A DNA stretch of 64,000 nt from Desulfospira joergensenii DSM 10085 (GCF_000420085.1 NZ_ATUG01000002.1:868001-932000); one strand, 5' to 3'. Counted from the first letter of the stretch, positions 9,246 to 18,291 are shown. Notes: generated from the sequence alone by a model not told the origin. Numbers and translations are program-made.

Positions 9246-11782
9246 TTGAGAAAAAGGCCATTCAATCCATTGACTGGAAGATCCTTGTCATCGATGATGA
9301 GGAGGATATCCGCCAGGTGATTTCCATTGTGCTTTCCGATGCAGGGTTTGAGGTTTCAACGGCCAGCGACGGTGAGACCGGTATCCAAATCGCCGGGGAG
9401 TGGTCTCCCCAGATCGTTCTGACAGACATCCGGATGCCCAAAATGGACGGGATCCAGGTGCTGGAAATTTTAAAAAAAGAGTGTCCGGATACAGAGGTGA
9501 TCGTCCTGACCGCCTTTGGAGAGATGGAACAGGCGGTCCGGGCCCTGGATCTGGATGCCTCGGATTATATTACCAAGCCGGTGAGCGACGATGTGCTTTT
9601 CATCGCTTTGAAACGGGCCCAGCACCGGTATCTGTCCCGGCGGCAGAGCCGGGCCTATGAATTGGAAAATAGTGCCAAAAAACTCCAAAAGGGGGTTTCC
9701 TCCGGCAGCACCGGTACGGTCGCCCGGGACCTTGTCCAGGGGGCCATTGACGGAGCCCTGGCCTGTGATGAAAATGAAACCATCATCTCCATAAATCATA
9801 TTATGGCCCGGATGCTGGGACGGTCCGAACAGGAGATCGTCAACCGGATGCAGCTGGCCGATATATTTTCCCCGGACCGGAAACAGAAACTGGAAAAGGT
9901 TTTGTATCACAAGGATTACGGTTGGGAAAAGAGGATCTCCCTCCATGAAACCAGCATCCTGGACCCCTCCGGTAACAGCATCCCGGTACAGATGTCCGTG
10001 AGCCTTTTAACGGACAACGGGAATAAACTGGGGATGATCTGTTTTTTCCGGGACCTGAGAAAGCAGATGATTCTCTGTGATCAATGGGTGGAGATGCTGG
10101 ATCAGATCAATATCGGCGCCTTTACCATTGATGCCGGCCGGCATATCACGGCCTTTAATGCCAGTGTCCAGGCCATGACCGGCCTCAAGGAGTCTGATGT
10201 GCTGGGCAAGGACTGCCGGGAGGTCTTTTCCAATATCCACTGCCATGCCAGGTGCCCCTTTCATGTGGAGAGTGAACAGGGAGATGATGAGCTCTGTGTG
10301 GAAATCAGGGACCAGGAAGATGCAAAGCATCTGATCACCCGTCTTTCAACCCCCCTTTACGGTCCGGGAAACAGGGTTACGGGCTGCGTGACCATTCTCC
10401 AGGACCATGCCGCCCTGGCAGATTTGATCAACCGGGTCAACACCAAGGAACGAAGTCTGAAGACGGTATTGGACAACCTGGATATCGGTATATTCACCGT
10501 GAACCGGGGCGGGTATACCACTTTTTTCAATACAGCCGCAGAACTGATCTCCGGATACAACCGCCGCCAGGTTCTGGGAAGGCCCTGTTCGGTTATTTTC
10601 GGGGAGGCCAACACCACTGAACCGGAGCGGTTAAGGGAATCCATGACCCTGGGGGAATCCAGGGTTAATAACGAGGCTGAGATCGTCACCCCCCAGGGGG
10701 AAATCGTCCCTGTACGGGCAAATTATATCCCCCTGCACAGCGACCAGGGAAAGATCATCGGCTGCATCGCCACCCTCCAGGACCTGACCCTGTCCCATCA
10801 GTATAAGCAGGTGGTCAACAACCGGTATACCTTTCATTCCATGATCGGTAAAGATCCCCTGATGCAGAAGATATTCAAGACCGTTGAGGTGGTGGCCAAA
10901 ACCGATGCCACCATTCTGATAGAGGGGGATACCGGTACCGGAAAAGACCTTCTGGCAAAGATCGTCCATTCGGCCAGCAAGCGGGCTGATAAACCCCTGG
11001 TCAAGGTCAATTGCGCGGCTCTGCCGGAAAACCTCCTGGAGTCGGAGCTTTTCGGCTATGTCAAAGGCGCTTTTACCGGGGCGGACAGGGACAAGCCCGG
11101 CCGGTTCCAGGAGGCAGACCAGGGAACCATTTTTTTGGATGAAATCGGTGACCTTCCCCTCTCCCTCCAGGCCAAATTCCTCCGGGTCCTGGAGGACAAG
11201 GAGTTCTATCCCCTGGGCAGCCGGAAGACCCGGAAAGTGGATGTCCGCATCATCTCGGCCACCAACCAGGGTTTGGAAAACCAGGTAAAGGCCCGTCGAT
11301 TCCGTCAGGATCTCTTTTACCGCCTCAACGTCATGCATCTGGAACTGCCTCCCCTGAACCAAAGAAGGGACGATATCCCCTTGATCATCCGCCATATCTT
11401 AAGAAAACTCTGCAGCGCCAGGGCCATCCCCTCCCATGAGATTTCAAAGACGGCCATGCACATGCTCTTGAATTACGATTATCCCGGCAATGTAAGGGAA
11501 CTTCAGAATATTCTGGAACATGCCCTGATCGTATGCCAGGAAAACATCATCGAACCGGACCACCTCCCCCTCTCCCTGCAGAACCGGTTTCAACGGACCT
11601 CTGATGAAAAGGCCGGTGAGACCGTGCCCCGGTCCAGGGATCTGAATTCCGGGGACCGGGAGGCGATTTTAAAGATGCTGCGACGGTACGGCTGGCATAA
11701 GACCAAAACTGCCAAAGCCCTGGGCATGGACCGGACCACGCTCTGGCGGAAGATGAAAGCCCTGGGCATTCAACCCCGGTAA
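9242..11782 (+). CDS. Sigma-54-dependent response regulator (receiver, PAS repeats, AAA+, Fis-type HTH)
   Basis: This 846-residue enhancer-binding protein has a receiver at about 13-130 (acceptor D62 in VLTDIRMPKMDG) and three PAS-like segments (about 160-280, 285-400 and 405-525); the second has a Cys-rich IHCHARCPF stretch. The AAA+ domain (about 535-770) has Walker A GDTGTGKD near 562, GAFTGA near 610 for sigma-54 contact, and Walker B IFLDEIGDLP. The C-terminal Fis helix-turn-helix (TKTAKALGMDRTTLWRKMK) reaches the last residue. It would open sigma-54 promoters on phosphorylation or PAS ligand binding. A likely target lies immediately downstream: inverted repeats at 11804-11916 and a -24/-12 element at 11998. 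It is translationally coupled to the upstream kinase. Confidence 0.93.
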   Translation: MIEKKAIQSIDWKILVIDDEEDIRQVISIVLSDAGFEVSTASDGETGIQIAGEWSPQIVLTDIRMPKMDGIQVLEILKKECPDTEVIVLTAFGEMEQAVRALDLDASDYITKPVSDDVLFIALKRAQHRYLSRRQSRAYELENSAKKLQKGVSSGSTGTVARDLVQGAIDGALACDENETIISINHIMARMLGRSEQEIVNRMQLADIFSPDRKQKLEKVLYHKDYGWEKRISLHETSILDPSGNSIPVQMSVSLLTDNGNKLGMICFFRDLRKQMILCDQWVEMLDQINIGAFTIDAGRHITAFNASVQAMTGLKESDVLGKDCREVFSNIHCHARCPFHVESEQGDDELCVEIRDQEDAKHLITRLSTPLYGPGNRVTGCVTILQDHAALADLINRVNTKERSLKTVLDNLDIGIFTVNRGGYTTFFNTAAELISGYNRRQVLGRPCSVIFGEANTTEPERLRESMTLGESRVNNEAEIVTPQGEIVPVRANYIPLHSDQGKIIGCIATLQDLTLSHQYKQVVNNRYTFHSMIGKDPLMQKIFKTVEVVAKTDATILIEGDTGTGKDLLAKIVHSASKRADKPLVKVNCAALPENLLESELFGYVKGAFTGADRDKPGRFQEADQGTIFLDEIGDLPLSLQAKFLRVLEDKEFYPLGSRKTRKVDVRIISATNQGLENQVKARRFRQDLFYRLNVMHLELPPLNQRRDDIPLIIRHILRKLCSARAIPSHEISKTAMHMLLNYDYPGNVRELQNILEHALIVCQENIIEPDHLPLSLQNRFQRTSDEKAGETVPRSRDLNSGDREAILKMLRRYGWHKTKTAKALGMDRTTLWRKMKALGIQPR

Positions 11783-11803
11783 AATCCCCTGCCGATAATT
11801 TTC

Positions 11804-11817
11804 GCAACAAATGTTGC
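11804..11817. promoter_or_regulatory. Inverted repeat GCAACA-AA-TGTTGC (candidate activator site 1)
   Basis: Perfect 6-bp arms with a 2-base spacer lie 22 bases after the activator's stop and about 190 bases upstream of the candidate sigma-54 promoter. The half-site GCAACA recurs in site 2, which suggests one dimeric protein reads both. The adjacent Fis-type activator is the natural candidate. Confidence 0.5.
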
Positions 11818-11854
11818 ATGGATCGATTTTGATGCGTAATTTTAATTTTATTAT

Positions 11855-11880
11855 TATTATTTCAAATAGTTGAAATAATA
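11855..11880. promoter_or_regulatory. Perfect 11-bp inverted repeat, AT-rich
   Basis: TATTATTTCAA and TTGAAATAATA flank a 4-base ATAG spacer, midway between the two GCAAC-type sites. It lacks a U tract and strong GC pairs. An operator or a DNA-bending site is therefore more likely than a terminator, although it could weakly end the upstream transcript. Confidence 0.45.
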
Positions 11881-11891
11881 TTTATCTCCAC

Positions 11892-11916
11892 ATATGTTGC
11901 ATGATTTGCAACATAT
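11892..11916. promoter_or_regulatory. Inverted repeat ATATGTTGC-N7-GCAACATAT (candidate activator site 2)
   Basis: Perfect 9-bp arms surround a 7-base spacer, centred about 95 bases upstream of the candidate -24/-12 promoter. It shares the GCAACA/TGTTGC half-site with 11804-11817, in opposite half-site order. Such palindromes 80-200 bases upstream are typical of sigma-54 enhancer-binding-protein sites. Confidence 0.55.
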
Positions 11917-11997
11917 CGTTTGAACCCACCCTTCTCTTTCAAAATAGTTTTCGTATAACAAATTGATATAATAGAATAATCCGTATTTTTCGTCGGA

Positions 11998-12013
11998 TGG
12001 TATACTTAGTGCA
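11998..12013 (+). promoter_or_regulatory. Sigma-54 (-24/-12) promoter candidate
   Basis: TGGTATACTTAGTGCA has the invariant GG and GC exactly 10 bases apart, as in the consensus TGGCACG-N4-TTGCA. Transcription would begin near 12025, about 50 bases before the TTG start of the lone receiver gene. The preceding gene encodes a sigma-54 activator, and two related palindromes lie upstream. This promoter probably drives the whole Hdr-like operon. Confidence 0.6.
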
Positions 12014-12075
12014 ATTATCTTAGCCGGACAGAAGAACGGACGTACCGGGGATGAACACGGATCAAGGGGAGCACA

Positions 12076-12504
12076 TTGGTTAAGAAGGAAAAAAGGCCCA
12101 AGATACTGGTGGTGGACGATGATCCGGATATGCGGATTTTTTTTTCAGCCCTTCTCAAAACCGGCGGGTTTCACCCCATTGTTGCCGGAAACGGAAAAGA
12201 GGGACTGGACAAGGTCAAGAAAGAAAATCCCGCCTTCATCATCATTGACGTGCCCATGCCGGACAACGGCGGCATGCAGATGTACCGGTGTCTGAAGCAG
12301 GATAAAACCCTTTGCTGCATCCCCGTCATCATGGTGTCCACCATTGACCAGCAGACCTTCACCCACTACCAGAAGACAAAGGGAGTCCGCCTGGGTCATG
12401 ATATCAGCGGTCCGGAAGCCTTCCTGGAAAAGCCGCCGGAAGCGGCAGAGGTCCTCGACCTGATAAGGGAAACCCTGACAAGGAGTATGTCCCCAAATGG
12501 ATAA
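12076..12504 (+). CDS. Stand-alone receiver-domain protein (CheY-like)
   Basis: These 142 residues are a single receiver domain with acidic residues D14-D16, acceptor D58 in FIIIDVPMPDN and K119 in FLEKPPE. It has an extra loop before the lysine (about 95-115) and no output domain. The start is TTG at 12076, preceded by AAGGGGAG at short spacing. A 10-codon frame starting at ATG 12051 ends at 12083, across this start, and could couple translation. The gene overlaps the next one by eight bases and is the first cistron behind the sigma-54 promoter candidate. It may shuttle phosphoryl groups between the local kinases and the receiver inside the tandem HdrA, or bind the redox complex itself; that role is inferred. 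Confidence 0.85.
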   Translation: MVKKEKRPKILVVDDDPDMRIFFSALLKTGGFHPIVAGNGKEGLDKVKKENPAFIIIDVPMPDNGGMQMYRCLKQDKTLCCIPVIMVSTIDQQTFTHYQKTKGVRLGHDISGPEAFLEKPPEAAEVLDLIRETLTRSMSPNG

Positions 12505-14860
12505 AATCTCAAAAAATCAAGAACAGACCGATCAAGACCGGATCAGTCCATTATTGGCAAAGCCTTTAAACGGCGTCGATCCGGATTTTCACCGGGAAAT
12601 CTCCCGGTTCGGGGCACAGGATATGGAGATCTGCATGCAGTGCGGGAACTGCAGTGCATCCTGCCCCCTGTCCCAGGGGGATGACACCTTCCCGAGAAAA
12701 GTATACCGCTACATTCAACTGGGGTTAAAGGACAAGCTCCTGGCCTCCCCGGTGCCCTGGCTCTGCTATTATTGCGGGGAGTGCAATAAGGACTGCCCCA
12801 GGGGGGCGGAACCGGCGGAAACCATGATGGCTGCCCGGCGCTGGCTGACCAGCCAGTACGACTGGACAGGACTTGCAAAGCGGCTCTACCTTTCCGAGGC
12901 ATGGGAAATGGGTGCCTTAGGGCTGCTGGCCCTGGGGATTATTCTGCTCTTTGTCTTTTTCCACGGTCCCATTATCACGGACCGGGTGGCGGTCAATACC
13001 TTTGCCCCGGTCATGTGGATCGAGATCGGGGATCTGACCATGGCCGCTGTTTTGACCCTTTTTCTGCTTTCCAATGCATTCAGGATGTACCGGTTTATCA
13101 TGGCAGGCACAAAGATACCGATCCATCTCTATTTTACAGAGGCAAAATCCTTTTTGATTCACTTTGCCACCCAGAAACGGTGGAGAAAATGCGGTGAGGA
13201 CAAAACCCGGTGGGTCAAGCATTTTATCCTGGTGACGGGATATATGACCATGATGACCCTGATCATCGTTTTCATCCGCTGGTTCCAGGTGGATGACAGC
13301 TCCTGGCATTTCTCCAGTCTTTTCGGCTACTATGCCACAGGGGTCCTGCTCTATCTGACCGTGGACATGTTCATGAGCCGCCTGAAAAAGAAAGAGGATC
13401 TTCACCGGTTTTCCCAGTCCACGGACTGGCTTTTCCTGGTGCTTCTCTTTTTCACCACCCTGACCGGGATCCTCATGCACCTGGTCCGGCTGGCCGGCTG
13501 GCCCATGGGCACCTATGTCATGTACGTCATCCACCTTGCCATTGCCGTGCCCATGCTGGTCATTGAGGTGCCCTTTGGGAAGTGGTCCCATCTCTTTTAC
13601 CGGCCCCTGGCCATCTTTCTCACCCGGGTCCGGGAAAAGGCCGACCGGGAAAGCCCGGTCAAAGCAGAGACCGTGGAAAAGGCCCTGGATCAGACCTTTA
13701 TGGAGTGCATGCAGTGCGGCACCTGTTCCGGGGTCTGTCCCTTGGGCCGGATTCTTTCCTTCAGCCCCAGAAATATCCTGCGCCGCATTACCCGGGACAC
13801 GGCCACCCTGGAGACCGTTGACCGCCCGGCCTGGCAGTGCCTGACCTGTGCCGCATGCACAAGCGCCTGCCCCAGGGGAATCGATATCATTGAGGTCATG
13901 AAGACTGTCCGCCAGTTCACCCTCAAGGAAAAGGGTCGGCCGGAACATGCAGAACCGGTGCTGAACAGTCTCCGCCGGCAGGGAAATCCCTGGAACGGTT
14001 CATCGGAAGGGCGTATGGCCTGGGCGGGAGATCTGGACATCCCGGCCTTTAAACCGGGACTTGAGTATTGTCTTTTCTCCTGCTGCACCACAGCCTATGC
14101 CAGGGGCGGGGGGCCGGCGGATAAAACCGCCGAGGCCGCCCGCATGCTGGTCCGGCTCCTGGCAGGCACCGGCATTTCCCTGGGCACCCTGGGGGCGGAC
14201 CAGGTCTGCTGCGGTGATCCGGCATCGGCCCTGGGAGATGAGTCCCTGTTCTCGGAACTGAAGAAAAAGAACAGCCGCCTGTTTTTAAACAACAGGGTTG
14301 AAAAGATTCTGACCCTTTCCCCCCACTGCTTTCATACGCTTGGCCGTTTTTATCCCCAGCTAAAGGGCAGGGTGGCCATTGAGCATTATGTTGAACTTCT
14401 TGACCGGCTCATCACAGCCAAACGGATTCTTCCCTTCCGGGAACTGGACCGGGTCGTCACCTATCACGATCCCTGCTACCTGGGACGGCACAGCGGGATC
14501 TTCGAACCCCCCCGCAGGATTTTAAAGGCGATCCCGGGGCTCACCCTGGTCGAGATGCCCGGCAACCGGGAAAAAAGCATGTGCTGCGGGGGCGGGGGAG
14601 GCAATGCCTTTGTCTCCTGTCCCCGGGAGGAATCCCTCGGAATTCAGCGGGTGGGGGAGGCATTGGCATCCGGGGCGGATATTCTGGCCACGGCGTGTCC
14701 CTTCTGCATCCGCATGCTCAATGATGCCGTTCAGGAACTTCAGGCCGGCAATCTTCTGGAGGTCATGGATGTGGCCCAGCTCCTATATAAGTCCGCAGGA
14801 ATCAAACCGGGTATAAAAGCCACTGCAGAAACCAAGGCAGTGATGCATCAGGAGGACTAA
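12497..14860 (+). CDS. Membrane Fe-S protein: HdrC-like, six-helix cytochrome-b-like, Fe-S and two CCG domains
   Basis: This 787-residue protein has four parts. First come two N-terminal 4Fe-4S motifs (C47-x2-C-x2-C-x3-CP57 and C90-x2-C-x2-C-x3-CP100). About six membrane helices follow between residues 130 and 370, resembling the QmoC/HdrE/NarI-type quinone-reactive module. A second 4Fe-4S pair (CMQCGTCSGVCPL near 402 and CLTCAACTSACPRG) comes next. Last are two CCG-type cysteine domains (SCCTTAYA...VCCGDP, then CCGGGGGNAF and ACPFC) as in HdrB/HdrD, where they bind the non-cubane catalytic cluster. It joins HdrC, HdrE and HdrD functions in one chain and probably links a membrane quinone to a thiol/disulfide or redox partner. 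AAGGAG precedes the ATG; the stop lies two bases before the HdrA start. Substrate unknown. Confidence 0.85.
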   Translation: MDKISKNQEQTDQDRISPLLAKPLNGVDPDFHREISRFGAQDMEICMQCGNCSASCPLSQGDDTFPRKVYRYIQLGLKDKLLASPVPWLCYYCGECNKDCPRGAEPAETMMAARRWLTSQYDWTGLAKRLYLSEAWEMGALGLLALGIILLFVFFHGPIITDRVAVNTFAPVMWIEIGDLTMAAVLTLFLLSNAFRMYRFIMAGTKIPIHLYFTEAKSFLIHFATQKRWRKCGEDKTRWVKHFILVTGYMTMMTLIIVFIRWFQVDDSSWHFSSLFGYYATGVLLYLTVDMFMSRLKKKEDLHRFSQSTDWLFLVLLFFTTLTGILMHLVRLAGWPMGTYVMYVIHLAIAVPMLVIEVPFGKWSHLFYRPLAIFLTRVREKADRESPVKAETVEKALDQTFMECMQCGTCSGVCPLGRILSFSPRNILRRITRDTATLETVDRPAWQCLTCAACTSACPRGIDIIEVMKTVRQFTLKEKGRPEHAEPVLNSLRRQGNPWNGSSEGRMAWAGDLDIPAFKPGLEYCLFSCCTTAYARGGGPADKTAEAARMLVRLLAGTGISLGTLGADQVCCGDPASALGDESLFSELKKKNSRLFLNNRVEKILTLSPHCFHTLGRFYPQLKGRVAIEHYVELLDRLITAKRILPFRELDRVVTYHDPCYLGRHSGIFEPPRRILKAIPGLTLVEMPGNREKSMCCGGGGGNAFVSCPREESLGIQRVGEALASGADILATACPFCIRMLNDAVQELQAGNLLEVMDVAQLLYKSAGIKPGIKATAETKAVMHQED

Positions 14861-14861
14861 G

Positions 14862-17800
14862 ATGGCTGAGAGAATCGGATTTTATATTTGCCACTGCGGG
14901 ATCAATATCGCATACCGTGTCAGGGTGGAGGAGGTGGCCCAGTATATCTCCACCCTGCCCAATGTGAAGGTTTCCCGGGATTATCTTTTCATGTGTTCCG
15001 ATCCGGGCCAAGAGCTTATTGAAAAAGATATCAAGGCCCATGATCTGACCCGGGTCATTGTGGCATCCTGCTCCCCGAGGATGCACGAGAAAACCTTCCG
15101 CCAGGCCTGTCAGAGGGCCGGGCTCAATCCTTTTAAGGCCTTTCACATGGTCAGCGTCCGGGAACAGGTCTCCTGGGTGACCGAAGACGAGGACGAGGCC
15201 ACCCAAAAGGCAAAGATCCTGGCTAGTGCCGGGGTGGCCCGGGTGATCCACCAGCAGGCCCTTACCCCGGCCACCTTTCCGGTCTGTACCAATACCCTGG
15301 TGGTGGGGGGGGGGATCGCCGGTATGCAGGCTTCCCTCGACATTGCCAGCGCCGGGTTCACGGCCTTTCTGGTGGAGCGGCAGCCCACCATCGGCGGCCA
15401 TATGCTCCAGTATGACAAGACCTTTCCCACATTGGACTGTGCCGCCTGCATCGGCACCCCCAAGATGGTGTCCGTGGGCCAGGAGCCCAATATCGAACTG
15501 CTGTCCCATAGTGAAATTGTTGATGTCAGCGGTTTCATCGGCAATTTCAAGGTAGAGGTCAATAAAAAGGCCCGGCACGTGGAAGACAACTGCACCGGAT
15601 GCGGGGAGTGTGAAAAGGTCTGCCCGGTGACCATGGCCAATGAATGGGATGTGGGAACCAAACTTCGGAAGGCCATATACCGGCCCTTTCCCCAGGCCGT
15701 GCCCATTACCTATTGCATTGACAAATTTGACCGGGCCCCCTGCGTCAATACCTGCCCGGCCGGCACCAATGTCCAGGGATACGTGGCCCTGGTTAAGGTG
15801 GGGGAGTATGAGAAAGCCCTGAAGCTGATCATGGAAAAAATCCCTTTGCCCGGCACCCTGGGCCGGGTCTGCCCGGCCCCCTGCGAGACGGCCTGCCGCA
15901 GGGCCGATGTGGACAGCCCGGTGGCCATCCGGGAACTGAAACGCTTTGCCGCAGACCAGGTGGATCATGGGACTCTTTCCATCCCGGATATTGAGGAGAA
16001 ATCCCAGAAGATCGCCATTGTGGGATCCGGCCCCGCCGGACTGACCGCGGCCTATTACCTGCGCCTGAAGGGATACCAGATCACCCTCTTTGAAGCCCTG
16101 GATCACCTGGGCGGCATGCTCCGGGTGGGGATCCCGGATTACCGCCTGCCCCAGGAGATCCTGGACAGGGAAATCGGCTATATCCTCAGGCACGGCATTG
16201 AGGTGAGGACCGGCAGGCGACTGGGTTTGGATTTTAGCCTGGACGACCTTGAGACCGAGGGCTTCTCCGCCGTTTTCCTGGGTCCGGGCGCCCACCTCTC
16301 CCTGCAATTGCAGATCCCCGGGGAAGAGAACAGCACCGGGGTTGTGGATGCCGTTGAGCTGCTGCACCGGATCAACCTGGGGGAACGGACCGCCCCGGGC
16401 ACCCGGGCCGCAGTCATCGGCGGGGGCAATGTGGCCATTGATGCGGCAAGGTCTGTGAAGCGCCTGGGTGCTGAAAAGGTGGTGGTGGTCTACCGGAGAT
16501 CGGAACAGGAAATGCCGGCCTATGAAGAAGAGATAGAGGGGGCCAGGGAGGAAGACATTGAGTTTTTATTTCTGACCGCCCCTGTGGCTGTCCAGGCGGA
16601 AAACGGCAAGGTGACAGGACTTGAATGCATTGAAACGGAACTGGGGCCGGCCGATGAGAGCGGCCGAAGGAGGCCGGTTCCCAAGGAAGGATCCGAGTTT
16701 GTCATCTCCTGTGATACGGTGATTCCGGCCATCGGCCAGAAAATCGATACGGTTTTTGCAGACAAGGCCCCCGGTCTGGAGCTCACCGCCGGAAACCGGG
16801 TCCGGGTCAATCCCATCACCTTTCAGACCAGCCTGCCCCATGTGTTTGCGGCCGGGGATGCCGTGACAGGACCCGCCACGGTCATTGAAGCCGTGGCCGC
16901 TGGCCATAAGGCCGTGGCCTCCATTGAATGCTTTCTGGAAGGCCGGGACATTGAGGCATTGGAAGAAGAAGCGTACCAGGCCCCGGCTCCGGGAAATGAG
17001 TGGAAAAAGATCCCGGATAAAACCGAGGCCGTTCCCAGGGCGGTTGCCGACCTTCTGGATCCGATCCAGCGGGCCGTCACCTTTGACGAGGTGGATCAGA
17101 ACTTTAACGAGGCCGCTGCCCAAACCGAGGCTGCCCGGTGCGTCGACTGCGGAGGGTGCTGCGAATGCCGGCTCTGCGTGGACGCCTGTGAGGCAAAGGC
17201 CGTGAACCATGAAATGAGGGATGTCACCGAGACCATAGAGGTGGGGTCCATTATCGTGGCCACGGGGTTTGATCCCCTGGATCCCTCTCCCATGGAACAG
17301 TACGGGTACGGAAGGCTGGCCAATGTCTTTACCAATCTGGAGTTTGAACGCCTCTCCAATGCCACGGGCCCCACCTCCGGGAAGCTGCTCAAACGGGACC
17401 CCCATGACCGGCTCAAGTTCACGGAGCCGCCCAAAAGCGTTGCCATTCTTCACTGCATCGGCAGCCGGGACATCAACTTCCATGAGTACTGCTCAAGAAC
17501 CTGCTGCATGTATGCCCTCAAGTATGCCCATCTGCTCAAGGACAAATGCGGCCATGATACCCAGGTGTACAACTTCTACATCGACATGCGCTGTTTCGGC
17601 AAAGGGTATGAAGAATTTTATCAGCGGGTCCAGGGCGAGGGTGTCCGCATGATCCGAGGCAAGGCCGCAAGGGTGGAGGAGAACAACGGCATGCTCCAGG
17701 TCTTTGCCGAGGACACCCTCTCCGGCAGCATGGTGAATATATCCGTTGAAATGGTCATCCTGTGTACGGCAATGGAACCCAGGGCCGATGTCAATTCCGT

Positions 17801-18242
17801 GGCCCGCACCTTTGGCATTGCCACCGGCGGCGACGGTTTCTTCCTGGAACAGCATCCCAAGCTGGAACCGGTGTCCACCGCTTCCGCCGGGGTCTTCCTG
17901 GCCGGTGCCTGCCAGGGGCCCAAGGATATCCCGGATACGGTGGCCCAGGCAAAGGGGGCTGCGGCCGAAGCCCTGGCCCTGAGCAGCAAGGGAGAGGTTT
18001 CCGTGGCACCCATGATCTCCTTTATCGATCCGGATGTCTGCGTGGGATGCCAGATCTGCATCGGGCTGTGCCCCTATTCGGCCATTGAGTTTAATGACCG
18101 GCTCCAGGTCAGCGAGGTCAACGAGGCGGTATGCAAGGGTTGCGGGTCCTGCTCGGGCTATTGCCCCAGCGGCGCGGCCAAGGTAAAGCATTTTACGGAT
18201 AAACAGGTGTTTTCTGAAATTGACGGACTGCTGGCCGGGTAA
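14862..18242 (+). CDS. hdrA: HdrA-type flavoprotein with inserted GltD/NfnB-like NAD(P)H oxidoreductase module
   Basis: This 1126-residue cytosolic iron-sulfur flavoprotein begins with the HdrA N-terminal domain (YICHCGINI, VASCSPRMHE), then the FAD motif VVGGGIAGMQASLD (about 147-160) and a Cys motif C193-x2-C196. A 4Fe-4S site lies at 244-254. Residues about 285-715 form a complete GltD-like unit: CVNTCPAGTNVQGY and CPAPCETACRR cluster ligands, the FAD motif IVGSGPAGLTAAYYL, and the pyridine-nucleotide motif VIGGGNVAIDAARS. HdrA then resumes (RCVDCGGCCECRLCVDAC, IIVATGFDP, CSRTCCMYALK), ending in two 4Fe-4S motifs at about 1060-1105. The NADPH module could replace separate FlxAB-type subunits. 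GGAGGA lies five bases before the start. It is probably the bifurcating subunit of the complex encoded here. Confidence 0.9.
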   Translation: MAERIGFYICHCGINIAYRVRVEEVAQYISTLPNVKVSRDYLFMCSDPGQELIEKDIKAHDLTRVIVASCSPRMHEKTFRQACQRAGLNPFKAFHMVSVREQVSWVTEDEDEATQKAKILASAGVARVIHQQALTPATFPVCTNTLVVGGGIAGMQASLDIASAGFTAFLVERQPTIGGHMLQYDKTFPTLDCAACIGTPKMVSVGQEPNIELLSHSEIVDVSGFIGNFKVEVNKKARHVEDNCTGCGECEKVCPVTMANEWDVGTKLRKAIYRPFPQAVPITYCIDKFDRAPCVNTCPAGTNVQGYVALVKVGEYEKALKLIMEKIPLPGTLGRVCPAPCETACRRADVDSPVAIRELKRFAADQVDHGTLSIPDIEEKSQKIAIVGSGPAGLTAAYYLRLKGYQITLFEALDHLGGMLRVGIPDYRLPQEILDREIGYILRHGIEVRTGRRLGLDFSLDDLETEGFSAVFLGPGAHLSLQLQIPGEENSTGVVDAVELLHRINLGERTAPGTRAAVIGGGNVAIDAARSVKRLGAEKVVVVYRRSEQEMPAYEEEIEGAREEDIEFLFLTAPVAVQAENGKVTGLECIETELGPADESGRRRPVPKEGSEFVISCDTVIPAIGQKIDTVFADKAPGLELTAGNRVRVNPITFQTSLPHVFAAGDAVTGPATVIEAVAAGHKAVASIECFLEGRDIEALEEEAYQAPAPGNEWKKIPDKTEAVPRAVADLLDPIQRAVTFDEVDQNFNEAAAQTEAARCVDCGGCCECRLCVDACEAKAVNHEMRDVTETIEVGSIIVATGFDPLDPSPMEQYGYGRLANVFTNLEFERLSNATGPTSGKLLKRDPHDRLKFTEPPKSVAILHCIGSRDINFHEYCSRTCCMYALKYAHLLKDKCGHDTQVYNFYIDMRCFGKGYEEFYQRVQGEGVRMIRGKAARVEENNGMLQVFAEDTLSGSMVNISVEMVILCTAMEPRADVNSVARTFGIATGGDGFFLEQHPKLEPVSTASAGVFLAGACQGPKDIPDTVAQAKGAAAEALALSSKGEVSVAPMISFIDPDVCVGCQICIGLCPYSAIEFNDRLQVSEVNEAVCKGCGSCSGYCPSGAAKVKHFTDKQVFSEIDGLLAG

Positions 18243-18291
18243 GGGACAGCAGGAGATCTTTTAATCTGGAATCCCCAGGGGAGGTAGGATC

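Noticed and set aside
12917-13948. 343-codon minus-strand frame opposite the membrane Fe-S protein
   Set aside because: Antisense shadow; its composition mirrors the coding strand and the plus-strand protein has well-placed Fe-S motifs and membrane helices.
14802-16367. Long open frame (521 codons) on the minus strand opposite the HdrA-NADPH fusion gene
   Set aside because: It is antisense to a gene with clear HdrA and GltD motifs, has no family resemblance, and is rich in His and Gly as expected for the complement of GC-rich coding DNA.
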